DNA from: Hyphomicrobiales bacterium
Lineage (GTDB): Bacteria; Pseudomonadota; Alphaproteobacteria; Rhizobiales; Rhizobiaceae
NCBI GenBank assembly: GCA_900473045.1
Contig: UCKS01000003.1
Coordinates: 60,584 to 124,583, forward strand
Reading direction: 5' to 3'
DNA length: 64,000 nucleotides
This document shows positions 17,800 to 28,510 of this stretch, piece by piece (position 1 is the first letter of the stretch; each line of letters begins with the position of its first letter). Under the pieces are notes generated by a model. That model was not told where the DNA came from. It worked only from the letters and a program-made list of their open reading frames with translations, and did not search any database. Position numbers and translations under genes: made by a program.

Positions 17800-18978
17800 T
17801 TAGGCCGCTGCCTGGGACAGCGTCGCCTTCTGGGTCGCGAACGCCCAGTCGAACCAGGGCATCAGCGCCTTGATGTCCGAGGTTTCGATCGTCGCACCGG
17901 CCCAGATACGGAAACCGGACGGCGCATCGCGGTAGGCGCCGATGTCATGAGCGACAGCCTGCTTTTCAAGCAGCGCAACCATACCCTTGGCAAAAGCATC
18001 CTGGCCGGCAGCATCAAGTGCTGCAACGTCCTTGTCGACGATCTTGAGGCACACCGATGTATTGGACTGCGTTGCCGGATCGACCGCCAGATTGGCAATC
18101 CAGTCGGTCTTTGCAACGAAATCATCGATGGCCTGCGCATTGGCATCGGCCCGCGCGATCAGGGCCTTGAGGCCACCGAGCGACTTTGCCCAGTTCAGCG
18201 CATCGATATAGTCCTCGACGCAAAGCATCGACGGCGTATTGATCGTTTCGCCCTGGAAAATGCCTTCTATGATCTTGCCGCCCTTGGTCATGCGGAAGAT
18301 CTTTGGCAGCGGCCAGGAAGGCTCATAGCTTTCCAGCCGCTCGACAGCGCGTGGGCTAAGGATGAGGATGCCATGCGCGCCCTCGCCGCCCAGAACCTTC
18401 TGCCAGGAGAAGGTGACGACATCGAGCTTGGCGAAATCGAGGTCTTGCGCAAATGCAGCAGACGTTGCGTCGCATATGGTCAGTCCCTTGCGGTCTGCCG
18501 GGATGAAATCGGCATTGGCAACGCGGACGCCCGAGGTCGTACCGTTCCAGGTGAAGACGACATCACGATCGAAATCGACTTGGGCGAAATCGACGAGCTT
18601 GCCGTAGTCGGCAACGAACTTGCGGGTGTCGGGGAGCTTCAGCTCCTTTACGACATCGGAAACCCAGCCGGAGCCGAAGCTTTCCCAGGCCACCATGTCG
18701 ACGCCACGCGGCCCAAGCAGCGACCAGAGCGCCATTTCAATGGCGCCGGTGTCGGAGGCAGGCACGATACCGATGCGGTAGTCCGCCGGAACCTGCAGAA
18801 TTTCACGGGTGAGATCGATCGCCTGCTTCAGCTTGCTCTTGCCGACCTTGGCACGGTGCGAGCGCCCGAGGGCCGCATCAGAGAGCGCATCAAGCGACCA
18901 ACCGGGACGCTTGGAGCAGGGACCAGAAGAAAAATGGGTGTTTGCCGGACGCAATTCCGGTGTCGCAGGGGTCGTCAT
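17800..18978 (-). CDS. serC: Phosphoserine aminotransferase
   Basis: 392-aa alphaproteobacterial-type SerC, a PLP enzyme that converts 3-phosphohydroxypyruvate and glutamate to phosphoserine; it can also act in vitamin B6 synthesis. The PLP lysine lies in [15 protein letters not shown]. The N-terminus [19 protein letters not shown] is typical of this subgroup. The ATG at 18978 is used (the codon before is TTG), with GGAAGGA 8 nt ahead. It heads the serC-serA operon behind a two-hairpin leader that can mask this ribosome site. Confidence 0.96.
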   Translation of the reverse strand: MTTPATPELRPANTHFSSGPCSKRPGWSLDALSDAALGRSHRAKVGKSKLKQAIDLTREILQVPADYRIGIVPASDTGAIEMALWSLLGPRGVDMVAWESFGSGWVSDVVKELKLPDTRKFVADYGKLVDFAQVDFDRDVVFTWNGTTSGVRVANADFIPADRKGLTICDATSAAFAQDLDFAKLDVVTFSWQKVLGGEGAHGILILSPRAVERLESYEPSWPLPKIFRMTKGGKIIEGIFQGETINTPSMLCVEDYIDALNWAKSLGGLKALIARADANAQAIDDFVAKTDWIANLAVDPATQSNTSVCLKIVDKDVAALDAAGQDAFAKGMVALLEKQAVAHDIGAYRDAPSGFRIWAGATIETSDIKALMPWFDWAFATQKATLSQAAA

Positions 18979-18983
18979 CAAAG

Positions 18984-19021
18984 CTATCCTTCCAGATAGA
19001 AAGCCTCTCGTTAGGGAGAGG
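18984..19021 (-). ncRNA. serC leader RNA motif (two hairpins)
   Basis: Just upstream of serC, the transcript can fold into CCTCTC/GAGAGG (19004-19009 with 19016-19021, 6-nt loop). A second hairpin is CTATC/GATAG (18984-18988 with 18995-18999), whose loop carries the Shine-Dalgarno GGAAG. This matches the described serC motif of alphaproteobacteria: two small hairpins immediately before serC-serA operons. It probably controls initiation; its ligand is unknown. Confidence 0.7.
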
Positions 19022-19035
19022 TGGCCTGCCGCCGT

Positions 19036-19064
19036 GGATATGGCGGACAGGCTTGGAAGTCAAG
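19036..19064 (-). promoter_or_regulatory. serC promoter
   Basis: CTTGAC (19064-19059) matches the rhizobial -35. It is followed after 17 nt by ATATCC (19041-19036) as a weak -10. Transcription would start near 19028, just before the two leader hairpins. A 10-bp GC stem (19024-19052) overlaps this promoter on DNA. Confidence 0.5.
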
Positions 19065-19130
19065 AATGATGTGTCGTTTCCGGAAAGATTTTTGGCGTTG
19101 CCAGCGTTGCCGCAACAACAGCCCTTTCAA

Positions 19131-19937
19131 CTACCAGAGCGACAGGCGCAGGCCGGCACGGATTTCGTGGCGGCCGAGGCCGTCGTCGAGGCCGTCGATA
19201 TCACTGCCGTTGAACATGTCGCCATCGGTGATCTGCGAGTAGCGATAACCGACGTCGAGTTTCAGCTGTTCGGTCATGTTGTAGGAAACGCCGGCCATCA
19301 GCGCGTAGGTCAGGCGCCAGCTGCTTTCACCGTCAAAGGTCTGGTTGACCGCTGCAGCACCGGAGCATCCGGCCGCTCCCGGCACGCAGCTGGTGCGCAG
19401 TGCGACGTCGTTCCAGCGCAGCTGCGTTACCCCGAGACCGGCACCGACGTAAGGCGTCAAGCCCGCCACTGTGGCGAGATCAACATAGCCGTTCGCCATG
19501 AGGCCAATAGCCTTGAAGTCAGCCTTGAGGCTGCCGCCGCAAGACGTACCGAGGGATTCGCCAGCACACGGAATGTTAGCCCGCCCGCTGCCCCGTACGT
19601 CCCCTTGAAAATAGTCTCCGGTCAAATCGGCCCGGAACATGTCGTTGAACTGATAGCCGACGCCAAGGGTCCCGGAAAAGGGTTGGTCGAAGTCGTTTTC
19701 GAAGGAGGCGGAATTGGTGTTGCCGGTACCGGCGTCGAACAGGCGCAGCGACGGATCACCACCGCGCGTCCATCCGGCGTAACCGAGATCGCCACGCAGG
19801 TAGAAACCCTGGCCAACCGTCTCCATGGGCGAGATGCTGACTTCCGGCGCTTCGAGAAGATCTGCAGCCAGCGTCTGCCCACCGGCAAACAGCAGGATCA
19901 GTGCAGATGCATTGAGGAGAGTATGCCGCAACTTCAT
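19131..19937 (-). CDS. Outer-membrane beta-barrel protein, RopB/Omp25 type
   Basis: 268-aa porin-like protein with a signal peptide (MKLRHTLLNASALILLFAGGQTLAA) and alternating aromatic/hydrophobic strands. It has the family pattern GQGFYLRGDLGYAGW at the start, GVGYQFNDMFRADLTGDY in the middle and a C-terminal strand ending HEIRAGLRLSLW. An aromatic last residue suits BAM insertion. The start is the ATG at 19937 with AGGA upstream; the frame is open to 20006. It is the paralogue of the next upstream gene and has a perfect CtrA box at 20018-20033. Such proteins are major surface antigens linked to CtrA in Brucella. Confidence 0.9.
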   Translation of the reverse strand: MKLRHTLLNASALILLFAGGQTLAADLLEAPEVSISPMETVGQGFYLRGDLGYAGWTRGGDPSLRLFDAGTGNTNSASFENDFDQPFSGTLGVGYQFNDMFRADLTGDYFQGDVRGSGRANIPCAGESLGTSCGGSLKADFKAIGLMANGYVDLATVAGLTPYVGAGLGVTQLRWNDVALRTSCVPGAAGCSGAAAVNQTFDGESSWRLTYALMAGVSYNMTEQLKLDVGYRYSQITDGDMFNGSDIDGLDDGLGRHEIRAGLRLSLW

Positions 19938-20017
19938 TTTTTGCTGTCCTTGAAAAGGGTGACGCTGGCAGGAACTCCCGCCGTTTAAATAATATGTCTC
20001 CATCATCGCACGCTCCG

Positions 20018-20033
20018 GTTAATCTCAAGTTAA
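20018..20033 (-). promoter_or_regulatory. CtrA box upstream of the first porin gene
   Basis: On the minus strand, TTAA-CTTGAGA-TTAAC matches the CtrA consensus TTAA-N7-TTAAC at all nine positions, in the orientation of the downstream porin gene. It lies about 81-96 nt before the start codon. The paralogous porin has an equivalent box at 21028-21044. Confidence 0.75.
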
Positions 20034-20067
20034 GCATGCTTGTTAACCAAACCGGACGCAGAACGGA

Positions 20068-20098
20068 AAAAGGCCGCCCGGATACCGGACGGCCTTTT
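20068..20098 (-). terminator. Terminator of the second porin gene
   Basis: 14-nt arms with one mismatch (20068-20081 and 20085-20098) and an ATA loop, ending in T4 on the minus strand. It lies 20 nt after the stop of the gene at 20118. Confidence 0.85.
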
Positions 20099-20117
20099 GA
20101 ACGAAAAGCGTGATGCG

Positions 20118-20939
20118 CTACTTGTAGACGATCGGCTCTGCTGGCGGAACATAAGCCTCGGCACAACCACCGAAGGAGTAACGCAGACCGGCGCGGGCTT
20201 CGTGAAGATACATGCCCTTGTCGGAACCCGGGCCGCTGTTTGCGTTGTAGCCGAACATGTTGCCACCCAGTACGTGGCGGAAACGGTAGCCGATATCGGC
20301 TTTCAGGTTGCAGGTCAGGTCGATCGCCGTACCGGCCATCAGGCCGTAGGTGAAGCGCCACTTGCTGCTGCCGTCGTGTTCGAAGGTCGGATCGCAATTG
20401 GAGGAATTGCCGGTTTCGCAGCTGGTATTCCGCAGCTTGTCCCACTTCACCTGCGTGCCACCGATACCCGCGCCGACATAAGGCGTGAACGAACCGTAGG
20501 TGCCGATATCGACATAGGCGTTGGCCATCAGGCCCCAGGCAGCAATTGCCGAAACATCGCGCGAGGTGCAGGCGATGGCGACACCGCAGCCGCCAGTCGT
20601 CGAACCTTCGAAATCGGCATTGCCGAGATAATCGAGCGTCACGTCCGTACGCAGATAATTGTTGATCTGGTAACCGACACCGACGCCCGCGGTCCAGCTG
20701 TCATCAAGGTCGGCATCGTCGAAATCGCGAACGAAGCGGCCCGGACCCTGATAGAAATTGGCGCCACGAAGCTTGGTGAAGGCGTAACCGACGTCACCGC
20801 GCAGATACCAACCACTCGCTTCAACAAGTTGGACCGGTTCTGCAACCGGCTGTTCCATGGGCGGCTCATAAAGATCCGCAGCAAAGGTCGCGGTGCTGCC
20901 GAGCAAAGCTGCAACAACGCCAATCAAAATAGTCTTCAT
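20118..20939 (-). CDS. Outer-membrane beta-barrel protein, RopB/Omp25 type (paralogue)
   Basis: 273-aa porin-like protein with a signal peptide (MKTILIGVVAALLGSTATFAA). It shares its strands with the neighbour: GWYLRGDVGYAFTKL, GVGVGYQINNYLRTDVTLDY, GLMANAYVDIGTYGSFTPYVGAGIGGTQVKW and GLRYSF. A Pro-rich tail (EAYVPPAEPIVYK) follows the last strand, unlike its neighbour, which ends on an aromatic. Four cysteines in extracellular-type loops may form disulfides. The ATG at 20939 is preceded by GGAG at 7 nt. Tandem duplication with the gene at 19131 is evident. Confidence 0.9.
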   Translation of the reverse strand: MKTILIGVVAALLGSTATFAADLYEPPMEQPVAEPVQLVEASGWYLRGDVGYAFTKLRGANFYQGPGRFVRDFDDADLDDSWTAGVGVGYQINNYLRTDVTLDYLGNADFEGSTTGGCGVAIACTSRDVSAIAAWGLMANAYVDIGTYGSFTPYVGAGIGGTQVKWDKLRNTSCETGNSSNCDPTFEHDGSSKWRFTYGLMAGTAIDLTCNLKADIGYRFRHVLGGNMFGYNANSGPGSDKGMYLHEARAGLRYSFGGCAEAYVPPAEPIVYK

Positions 20940-21027
20940 GGCCACACTCCAATACTTCTTGTTGCCTGGTCGGCCAGCAAACCGGCCTCCAACAAAATTG
21001 TGTTGACGTGGATCATGGATAGGAAAG

Positions 21028-21044
21028 GTTAAGGTCTAATTAAC
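21028..21044 (-). promoter_or_regulatory. CtrA box upstream of the second porin gene
   Basis: The 17-mer GTTAA-N7-TTAAC reads as a perfect TTAA-N7-TTAAC box on both strands. It lies about 89-105 nt before the start of the downstream porin gene, nearly the same spacing as the box of its paralogue. Confidence 0.75.
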
Positions 21045-21117
21045 TACAAAAATTTACCGTAACTGTTAATGAATGGGCTGCACTGCCAAACAACGTGACA
21101 CGCCCCTTAAACAACGC

Positions 21118-21146
21118 ATAAAAAAGACCGGGAAATAACCCGGCCT
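21118..21146 (-). terminator. Terminator of glmM
   Basis: On the minus strand, AGGCCGGG and CCCGGTCT pair (one G-U) around a 6-nt loop, followed by six T residues. It lies 27 nt past the glmM stop. Confidence 0.88.
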
Positions 21147-21172
21147 CTTCAAGTCTTGTCTCTTGACGCAGA

Positions 21173-22525
21173 TCAGGCGACGTTGCGCACGCCGCCAATG
21201 ACGCTGATCAGTTCATCGACGATACGCTCGACCTGGCCCCGGTCATCGCCTTCGGCCATGACGCGGATCAGCGGCTCGGTACCGGACGGGCGGATCAGCA
21301 AGCGGCCATTCTTGGCAAGCTCCGATTCCGCATCGGCAATGGCCTGACGCACGGCAGCGTTCTCGAGCGGCATGCCGGCCGATACCCGGACGTTCTTCAG
21401 CACCTGCGGCACGGGGTCGAAGCGATGGCAGACTTCGCTGACGGTCTTACCCTGGCGCTTGACGCAGGCGAGGATCTGAAGGGCTGCGACAAGGCCGTCA
21501 CCGGTGGTGCCGAAGTCGGAGAGAACCAGATGCCCGGACTGCTCGCCGCCGACATTGAAGCCATGCTGGCGCATATGTTCGACGACGTAGCGGTCGCCAA
21601 CCTTGGTACGATGCAGATCGAGCCCACGGCCATTGAGGTAGCGCTCCAGGCCGAGATTGGACATCACCGTCGCGACGATGCCGTTGCCCTTGAGAACGCC
21701 GTCTTCGGCCCAACTGTTACCGATCACGGCCATCAGCTGGTCGCCGTCGATAACCGTGCCGTTCTCATCGACGATCAGCACACGGTCGGCATCGCCATCA
21801 AGCGCAATACCGATATCGGCCCGCACTTCATGGACCTTGCGCGACAGCGCGGCCGGATGGGTGGAGCCACAGTCGAGGTTGATATTGACGCCGTTCGGCT
21901 CATCTCCGATGGTCACCACGTCGGCACCCAGCTCCCAGAGAGCCAAGGGTGCGACCTTGTAGGCCGCACCGTTGGCGCAGTCGATAGCGATCCTCAAGCC
22001 CTGCAGCGTCACATCGCGCGGCAGCGTGCGCTTGGCATGTTCGATATAGCGGTAGATGTCGCCTTCGACACGCTTGGCCCGGCCAATCTCCGGCGACTTC
22101 GCAAGCTGTGCCGACATGTCCTTGTCGAGAAGGTCTTCGATCTGAGCTTCGATCTCGTCGGAAAGCTTGTATCCATCCGGGCCGAACAGCTTGATGCCGT
22201 TATCTTCAAATGGATTGTGCGAGGCGGAAATCATCACACCGACGTCGGCGCGAAGGGAGCGCGTCAGCATGGCGACGCCGGGGGTCGGAATAGGTCCAAG
22301 CAGGAATACGTCCAGCCCTGCTGCGGTAAAGCCCGCGACCAGTGCATTTTCCAGCATGTAACCGGAAAGACGCGTGTCCTTGCCGATCACCACCCGGTGA
22401 CGGTGCGCGCCGTTGCGAAAGATGGTGCCGACGGCAATGCCGACACGCATGGCCAGATCGGGGGTCATTGGAAAAACATTGGATTGGCCGCGGATACCGT
22501 CAGTTCCGAAATATTTGCGCTTCAT
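21173..22525 (-). CDS. glmM: Phosphoglucosamine mutase
   Basis: 450-aa GlmM, which interconverts glucosamine-6-P and glucosamine-1-P for UDP-GlcNAc, peptidoglycan and LPS synthesis. N-terminal FGTDGIRG, phospho-serine S102 in MISASHNP, the Mg site DGDADR (residues 243-248), the sugar-specificity loop GGEQSGH and the phosphate-binding [14 protein letters not shown] are all intact. GGAG precedes the ATG. It is downstream of ftsH on the same strand across a 366-bp gap with a terminator, so it is probably transcribed from its own promoter. The ftsH-glmM order is common in proteobacteria. Confidence 0.97.
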   Translation of the reverse strand: MKRKYFGTDGIRGQSNVFPMTPDLAMRVGIAVGTIFRNGAHRHRVVIGKDTRLSGYMLENALVAGFTAAGLDVFLLGPIPTPGVAMLTRSLRADVGVMISASHNPFEDNGIKLFGPDGYKLSDEIEAQIEDLLDKDMSAQLAKSPEIGRAKRVEGDIYRYIEHAKRTLPRDVTLQGLRIAIDCANGAAYKVAPLALWELGADVVTIGDEPNGVNINLDCGSTHPAALSRKVHEVRADIGIALDGDADRVLIVDENGTVIDGDQLMAVIGNSWAEDGVLKGNGIVATVMSNLGLERYLNGRGLDLHRTKVGDRYVVEHMRQHGFNVGGEQSGHLVLSDFGTTGDGLVAALQILACVKRQGKTVSEVCHRFDPVPQVLKNVRVSAGMPLENAAVRQAIADAESELAKNGRLLIRPSGTEPLIRVMAEGDDRGQVERIVDELISVIGGVRNVA

Positions 22526-22836
22526 AAAAACTCCAATTTTTATAAGGGTGCCGGCCGCTCACAAACAGAGCGCTTCTGGCGGCATCGCCTTGAATGTCAG
22601 GTCAAGCCGAACAGGGCTGCGAGAAAACCGTCTCCGGAGATCATCAAGGGCTTCTTTTCCGCAGCAATCAGGTTCTCAGTATACCGGCGGTTCTGCCAAA
22701 CCCCGATACATCCCTTTCGGCGTGCTGCGCTACCTCATGCCATAAATCTTCTGCAACAGCATCCCATTGTATCATCAGAATTCATTACAGCGCGTTACCA
22801 AGCCGGAGCCTACAGAGACCAGTCATCGCAAACGAA
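22526..22836. other. Gene-free region between glmM and the ftsH terminator
   Basis: About 310 bp upstream of glmM without a credible ORF or strong hairpin. It must hold the glmM promoter, which I could not place with confidence. Confidence 0.5.
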
Positions 22837-22864
22837 AACCGCCACACAACAAGGCGTGGCGGTT
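22837..22864 (-). terminator. Terminator of ftsH
   Basis: 9-bp perfect stem (AACCGCCAC 22837-22845, GTGGCGGTT 22856-22864) with a 10-nt loop and a T4 end on the minus strand. It begins 27 nt after the ftsH stop. Confidence 0.8.
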
Positions 22865-22891
22865 CTCTTTCGATTTTCTACTGTACGAAGA

Positions 22892-24832
<1,941 letters not shown>

Positions 24833-24933
24833 CGAACTCCCCGGAACCTCTGTCGCAACCCGCAATGATTTGTGGCTGCATTCTTGCCCCTAACATAGGG
24901 TTGCGTGACCGGCTTGCCAAGGCAAACTCAAGA

Positions 24934-26304
24934 CTAACCTGACTTTTCCGTCAAAACATCGTGAACCGGAAGAATAGGATAGGGGTCACGACCAAAGAGC
25001 GCGGCAATGCTGTTGGCCATCATCAGGTCGAAACACGGCAAAAAGGTGTCGTAAAGGCTGATATGCGTTTCCACGCAAGGCGTTGGCTGCAACGGCGCTG
25101 CAGCATCGAAATGAGGTGATGCCTCCGCCGCCGCGGAAAAACCCATAGCGGCTTTGGCAGCGCGTTTGGCCACCGGCTCCGGCAGGCCTGCGGCAATCAG
25201 TCTCGTACGCAATTCGGCCGTTTCGCCCGCTGCGTGAAAGGCCATACGGTCGGTACCGCTATTCGTCACCAGAAAGCGGCCATCCCAGAGGGCGCTTTCA
25301 CCGGGTTGAAGCTCGATTTGCGGCAGGTCCCTTGCCTCGCGATAGAGGTAGAGCCCCGACTTGCGGCGATCGAAAACAACACGTCCCACCGTCATCCGCC
25401 GCCCCTCTGCATCGCTCAGAAACGCGACAAGCCGTGCGGCCGTCTCGCGGCCGGCAAGATGATGACGCCCACCAATCACAGCGGCAATGGACAGAAGCGC
25501 GCGCGCTCTATCCGGGTTAGCCATATCGGCTGAGAGTGCAGGATCGACCCGCGCCACAAGACCATCAAAACCTTGTACATGCCGGGCAAGCAGCGCGGCA
25601 GCCCGAACGCTCGATCCGAGCCGGGCTCTGCCGGCGGCAAGGATATCTCCGGACGACGATCCGCTCTCGTCCAGTGCTTGGCGTACGCGCACGCGTTCGA
25701 AGCGACGGTTGCTGTTGCTTGGATCATCAAACCACCCCTCCCCTCGTGCGCGAAGAAAGGCACGGATCTCTGCCCGGCACAAATGGAGAAACGGACGCCA
25801 GACCCACATACGACGGTCGACAAGAACGCCGGCTGCCATGCCAGCCAGACCCGGCGCATCGGGCTCCGACCGGTCTTGCCGCATCGCAATCGTTTCGATC
25901 TGGTCGTCAACGGTGTGGGCAGTGACGATGCAGACGGCACCCATCTCCTGCGCCGTAGCGGCCAGGAGCCCATAGCGCGCGGCCCGTGCAGCCGCCTGAA
26001 TGCCGGTTAACGGCTTATCGCCCTGCCATTGGCGAATGGTATGCGGAATGCCTCTCTCAGCGCAGAACGCAGCCACCCCGCACGCTTCCTCAGCGGATTC
26101 GGGTCGCAGTGCATGATCGATGGTACAGGCCGACAAGGAAAAGGCCGGGAAGCCGCCAAGAGTGATTGCTTCGTGCAGCGCCAGAAGCAGTCCTTTTGAA
26201 TCGCTGCCGCCGGAAACAGCGGCGAGGATCATGCCGGGGGTCTTGAACGTGGAGAGAAATCGTTTTGCCGCCTCGACGGCGGCGTGCGGCGCGGCGCGGC
26301 CCAC
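24934..26304 (-). CDS. tilS: tRNA(Ile)-lysidine synthetase
   Basis: 456-aa TilS, which makes lysidine at C34 of the minor isoleucine tRNA so that it reads AUA. The N-type PP-loop ATP site SGGSDSKG begins at residue 31. The HTVDDQIET and FDDPSNSNRRFERVRVRQ segments are family signatures. A GTG at 26304 lies one base after the cpoB stop, suggesting coupled translation. A TTG at 26337, inside cpoB, is the alternative. Essential in most bacteria. Confidence 0.92.
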   Translation of the reverse strand: MGRAAPHAAVEAAKRFLSTFKTPGMILAAVSGGSDSKGLLLALHEAITLGGFPAFSLSACTIDHALRPESAEEACGVAAFCAERGIPHTIRQWQGDKPLTGIQAAARAARYGLLAATAQEMGAVCIVTAHTVDDQIETIAMRQDRSEPDAPGLAGMAAGVLVDRRMWVWRPFLHLCRAEIRAFLRARGEGWFDDPSNSNRRFERVRVRQALDESGSSSGDILAAGRARLGSSVRAAALLARHVQGFDGLVARVDPALSADMANPDRARALLSIAAVIGGRHHLAGRETAARLVAFLSDAEGRRMTVGRVVFDRRKSGLYLYREARDLPQIELQPGESALWDGRFLVTNSGTDRMAFHAAGETAELRTRLIAAGLPEPVAKRAAKAAMGFSAAAEASPHFDAAAPLQPTPCVETHISLYDTFLPCFDLMMANSIAALFGRDPYPILPVHDVLTEKSG

Positions 26305-26305
26305 C

Positions 26306-27301
26306 TCAGCAGGCAAGGCGGCCCTGTTCGCTGGCAACTTTGGTCTTCACCGCCTGCGAAGCCTTCGGGTATCGTTTATTAACCTCGCGCAGCGTGGCGC
26401 AAGCCGTGTCCTTGTTGTCGAGCGCGGCCAGTGACATGCCGAGCTTCAAAAGCATTTCTGGTGCCTTCGGCGACTTGCTGTAGGCTTGATGCGCATTCAG
26501 GAACGTCTTGGCGGAATCGTTGAACTTGCCCTGGGAATATTGCGCCTCACCCATCCAGAAGCTGGCATCCGCGGCTTTTTCACCCTTCGGGAACGCTTCG
26601 AGATAGCTGCGGAATTCATTTTCCGCCGTGCTGTAATCGCCCGTCAGCACATGGCCATAGGCCGACTGATAGAGATCGCCGGGATTGTCGAGCGCTGCCG
26701 TCTGCTGCTGGCTGTCGGGGGTTTGGTTGAGACCTTGGTCCGTGCCGGGAAGCGAGGATTCCAGGCTCGACGTATCCTGGTTCGCAGCGACGGGGTTGCC
26801 GTTTTCGTCAAAGACGATCTGTTCAAGCGTCGACGACGGTGCGCTCGGGTTGGTTCCGGCGACAGTACCCGATCCCAAACCTTCGTTGGGATCGGTTGCT
26901 GTTGCCTGATCAGCCGTTGCCGGCGCTGTGCCGGAGGCCAGATCGTTGGTGCGCGGCGTCTCCAGCTGGCTCTTCTTGGTAGAACCCGACTTGCCGCCCT
27001 CCAGTTCCTGGAAACGAAACTCGTTGTCCTCCTGGAACTTTCGGATTTGTTCCTGCATCTGCAGGAGCTGGAAACTCATTTCCTCGATACGCCCGTTAAG
27101 CGAGCGGATCTGTTCCTCGAGCTGCCCGACGCGTCCAACCTCACTCGACTGGACCTTGAGCAGCGGCGCCTTGCCCGGCGATTGGGCTTCGCCGTGGATT
27201 GCGCGGTTAAACAGCGCGGAAAGCGGCATGGCGGTCACTGTCTGTCCAAAGCCCGCAAAGGCAGTCAGGCTGATCAATCCCGCCACGACAAAATGTTTCA
27301 T
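26306..27301 (-). CDS. cpoB: Cell division coordinator CpoB (YbgF), Tol-Pal associated
   Basis: 331-aa periplasmic protein. A signal peptide (about residues 1-24) is followed by a coiled-coil trimerisation segment (residues 55-105, VGQLEEQIRSLNGRIEEMSFQL), a Ser/Thr/Asn-rich linker and C-terminal TPR repeats (LYQSAYGHVLTGDYSTAENEFRSYL onward). CpoB links Tol-Pal constriction to peptidoglycan synthesis. AGGACA lies before the ATG. It is normally next to pal; here a hydrolase gene on the other strand separates them, so cpoB-tilS must have their own promoter in the 288-bp gap. Confidence 0.93.
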   Translation of the reverse strand: MKHFVVAGLISLTAFAGFGQTVTAMPLSALFNRAIHGEAQSPGKAPLLKVQSSEVGRVGQLEEQIRSLNGRIEEMSFQLLQMQEQIRKFQEDNEFRFQELEGGKSGSTKKSQLETPRTNDLASGTAPATADQATATDPNEGLGSGTVAGTNPSAPSSTLEQIVFDENGNPVAANQDTSSLESSLPGTDQGLNQTPDSQQQTAALDNPGDLYQSAYGHVLTGDYSTAENEFRSYLEAFPKGEKAADASFWMGEAQYSQGKFNDSAKTFLNAHQAYSKSPKAPEMLLKLGMSLAALDNKDTACATLREVNKRYPKASQAVKTKVASEQGRLAC

Positions 27302-27589
27302 GTCATGTGTCCTGTTTGTATATCCACTCTCACCCGAACCGTTTCAAATCGGCCGCTGGATGATTGCCGCACAGTTTTCCAATTGGCCTCAAAAAGCAAC
27401 GGAGTTCGGTAAAAGTGTGACAAAAAAGAAAGAATGGCCCGTGTTGTCCCTTTCTTCGGTGTGCCGGCCGCAATGGCCCCAATGCGTAAATCCTCTTGCC
27501 AAAGCCAAAAACTAAATTCAATATGAAACCGGTTTCAATTCGCAACCACTTATTTGGGTAAGGTTGCCTGTGCAAAAGGAGAATCCGGT

Positions 27590-28435
27590 ATGGCTGACTT
27601 GACGATCAGGCGTGGTGAGGTGGAACTTGCCACCGAGACATTCGGCCATTCCTCCGACCCGGTCTTGTTGCTGATCATGGGGGCGATGGCCTCGATGCTT
27701 TGGTGGCCGGAAGAATTCTGCAGACAACTCGCCGCTCAAGGGCGCTTCGTCATCCGCTATGATAACCGCGATACCGGCTTGTCCACGAGCTATCCGCCCG
27801 GCCAGCCGCCCTATACTCTTTCCGATATGGCGCAGGATGCAGTAGCGATCCTTGACGGCTACGGAATTAAAGCCGCCGACGTCGCCGGCATGTCGCTCGG
27901 CGGCTTCATCGCCCAACGTGTCGCGCTCGCCTATCCCGATCGGGTCAGGACGCTCACCATCCTCAGTTCAAGCCCGCTGGGGATCGAAGGCCTGCCGCCG
28001 TTCACGGAGGCTTACAGCGCTCATGCGGCGACCGGAGAGACCGTTGACTGGACCGACCACGCTGACGTCCTCGATTTCATGATGCGCGACGTAGGCATGA
28101 TTGCCAGCACGGCACACCCGCATGACGCAGGCGCCGCACGGCTGTTCATCGAGCGCGACATGGATCGTGCCCGCTCTTTCGCGAGCGCGACCAACCACTT
28201 CATGCTCGAAAACGGGGACGGCGATAAGCGGCCAGCTGCGGCCGATCTACGCGTTCCCCTGCTCGTCATTCATGGAACCGCCGACCCGATCTTCCCGATC
28301 GCCCACGGCGAGGCTCTGGCGAACGCCGTCAGCGGCGCGAAGCTGCAGCGCATCGAAGGCGGCGGCCATGAACTGCATCCGAACGACTGGCCGCAGATAA
28401 CACGTGCCATCGCCGCGCATGCCGCGACCGCTTGA
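27590..28435 (+). CDS. Alpha/beta-hydrolase
   Basis: 281-aa alpha/beta-hydrolase. The nucleophile elbow GMSLGG (Ser around residue 103), acid DP in IHGTADPIFP and catalytic His in GGGHELHP form the triad; YDNRDTGLS is the oxyanion-side HG/DxRG-like loop. It resembles the esterase/lactonase branch; the substrate is unknown. The start is the ATG at 27590 with AGGAG 7 nt ahead, not the upstream ATG at 27554. It is transcribed against, and sits inside, the tol-pal gene order between cpoB and pal. Confidence 0.88.
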   Translation: MADLTIRRGEVELATETFGHSSDPVLLLIMGAMASMLWWPEEFCRQLAAQGRFVIRYDNRDTGLSTSYPPGQPPYTLSDMAQDAVAILDGYGIKAADVAGMSLGGFIAQRVALAYPDRVRTLTILSSSPLGIEGLPPFTEAYSAHAATGETVDWTDHADVLDFMMRDVGMIASTAHPHDAGAARLFIERDMDRARSFASATNHFMLENGDGDKRPAAADLRVPLLVIHGTADPIFPIAHGEALANAVSGAKLQRIEGGGHELHPNDWPQITRAIAAHAATA

Positions 28436-28445
28436 TATGAAAAAT

Positions 28446-28473
28446 CCGGCCGCGTGAACATTCACACGACCGG
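28446..28473. terminator. Bidirectional terminator between the hydrolase gene and pal
   Basis: Arms 28446-28458 and 28461-28473 pair over 13 positions with three G-U pairs on the minus-strand RNA. T runs follow on the minus side. It serves two convergent genes. Confidence 0.75.
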
Positions 28474-28510
28474 TTTGATATCGGAATAGGTCTGCTATGC
28501 AGCCCGGCAA

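Noticed and set aside
17758-18999. 413-codon open frame antisense to serC
   Set aside because: Shadow of a high-GC coding gene: no family resemblance, no ribosome site, and serC in the opposite frame is unambiguous.
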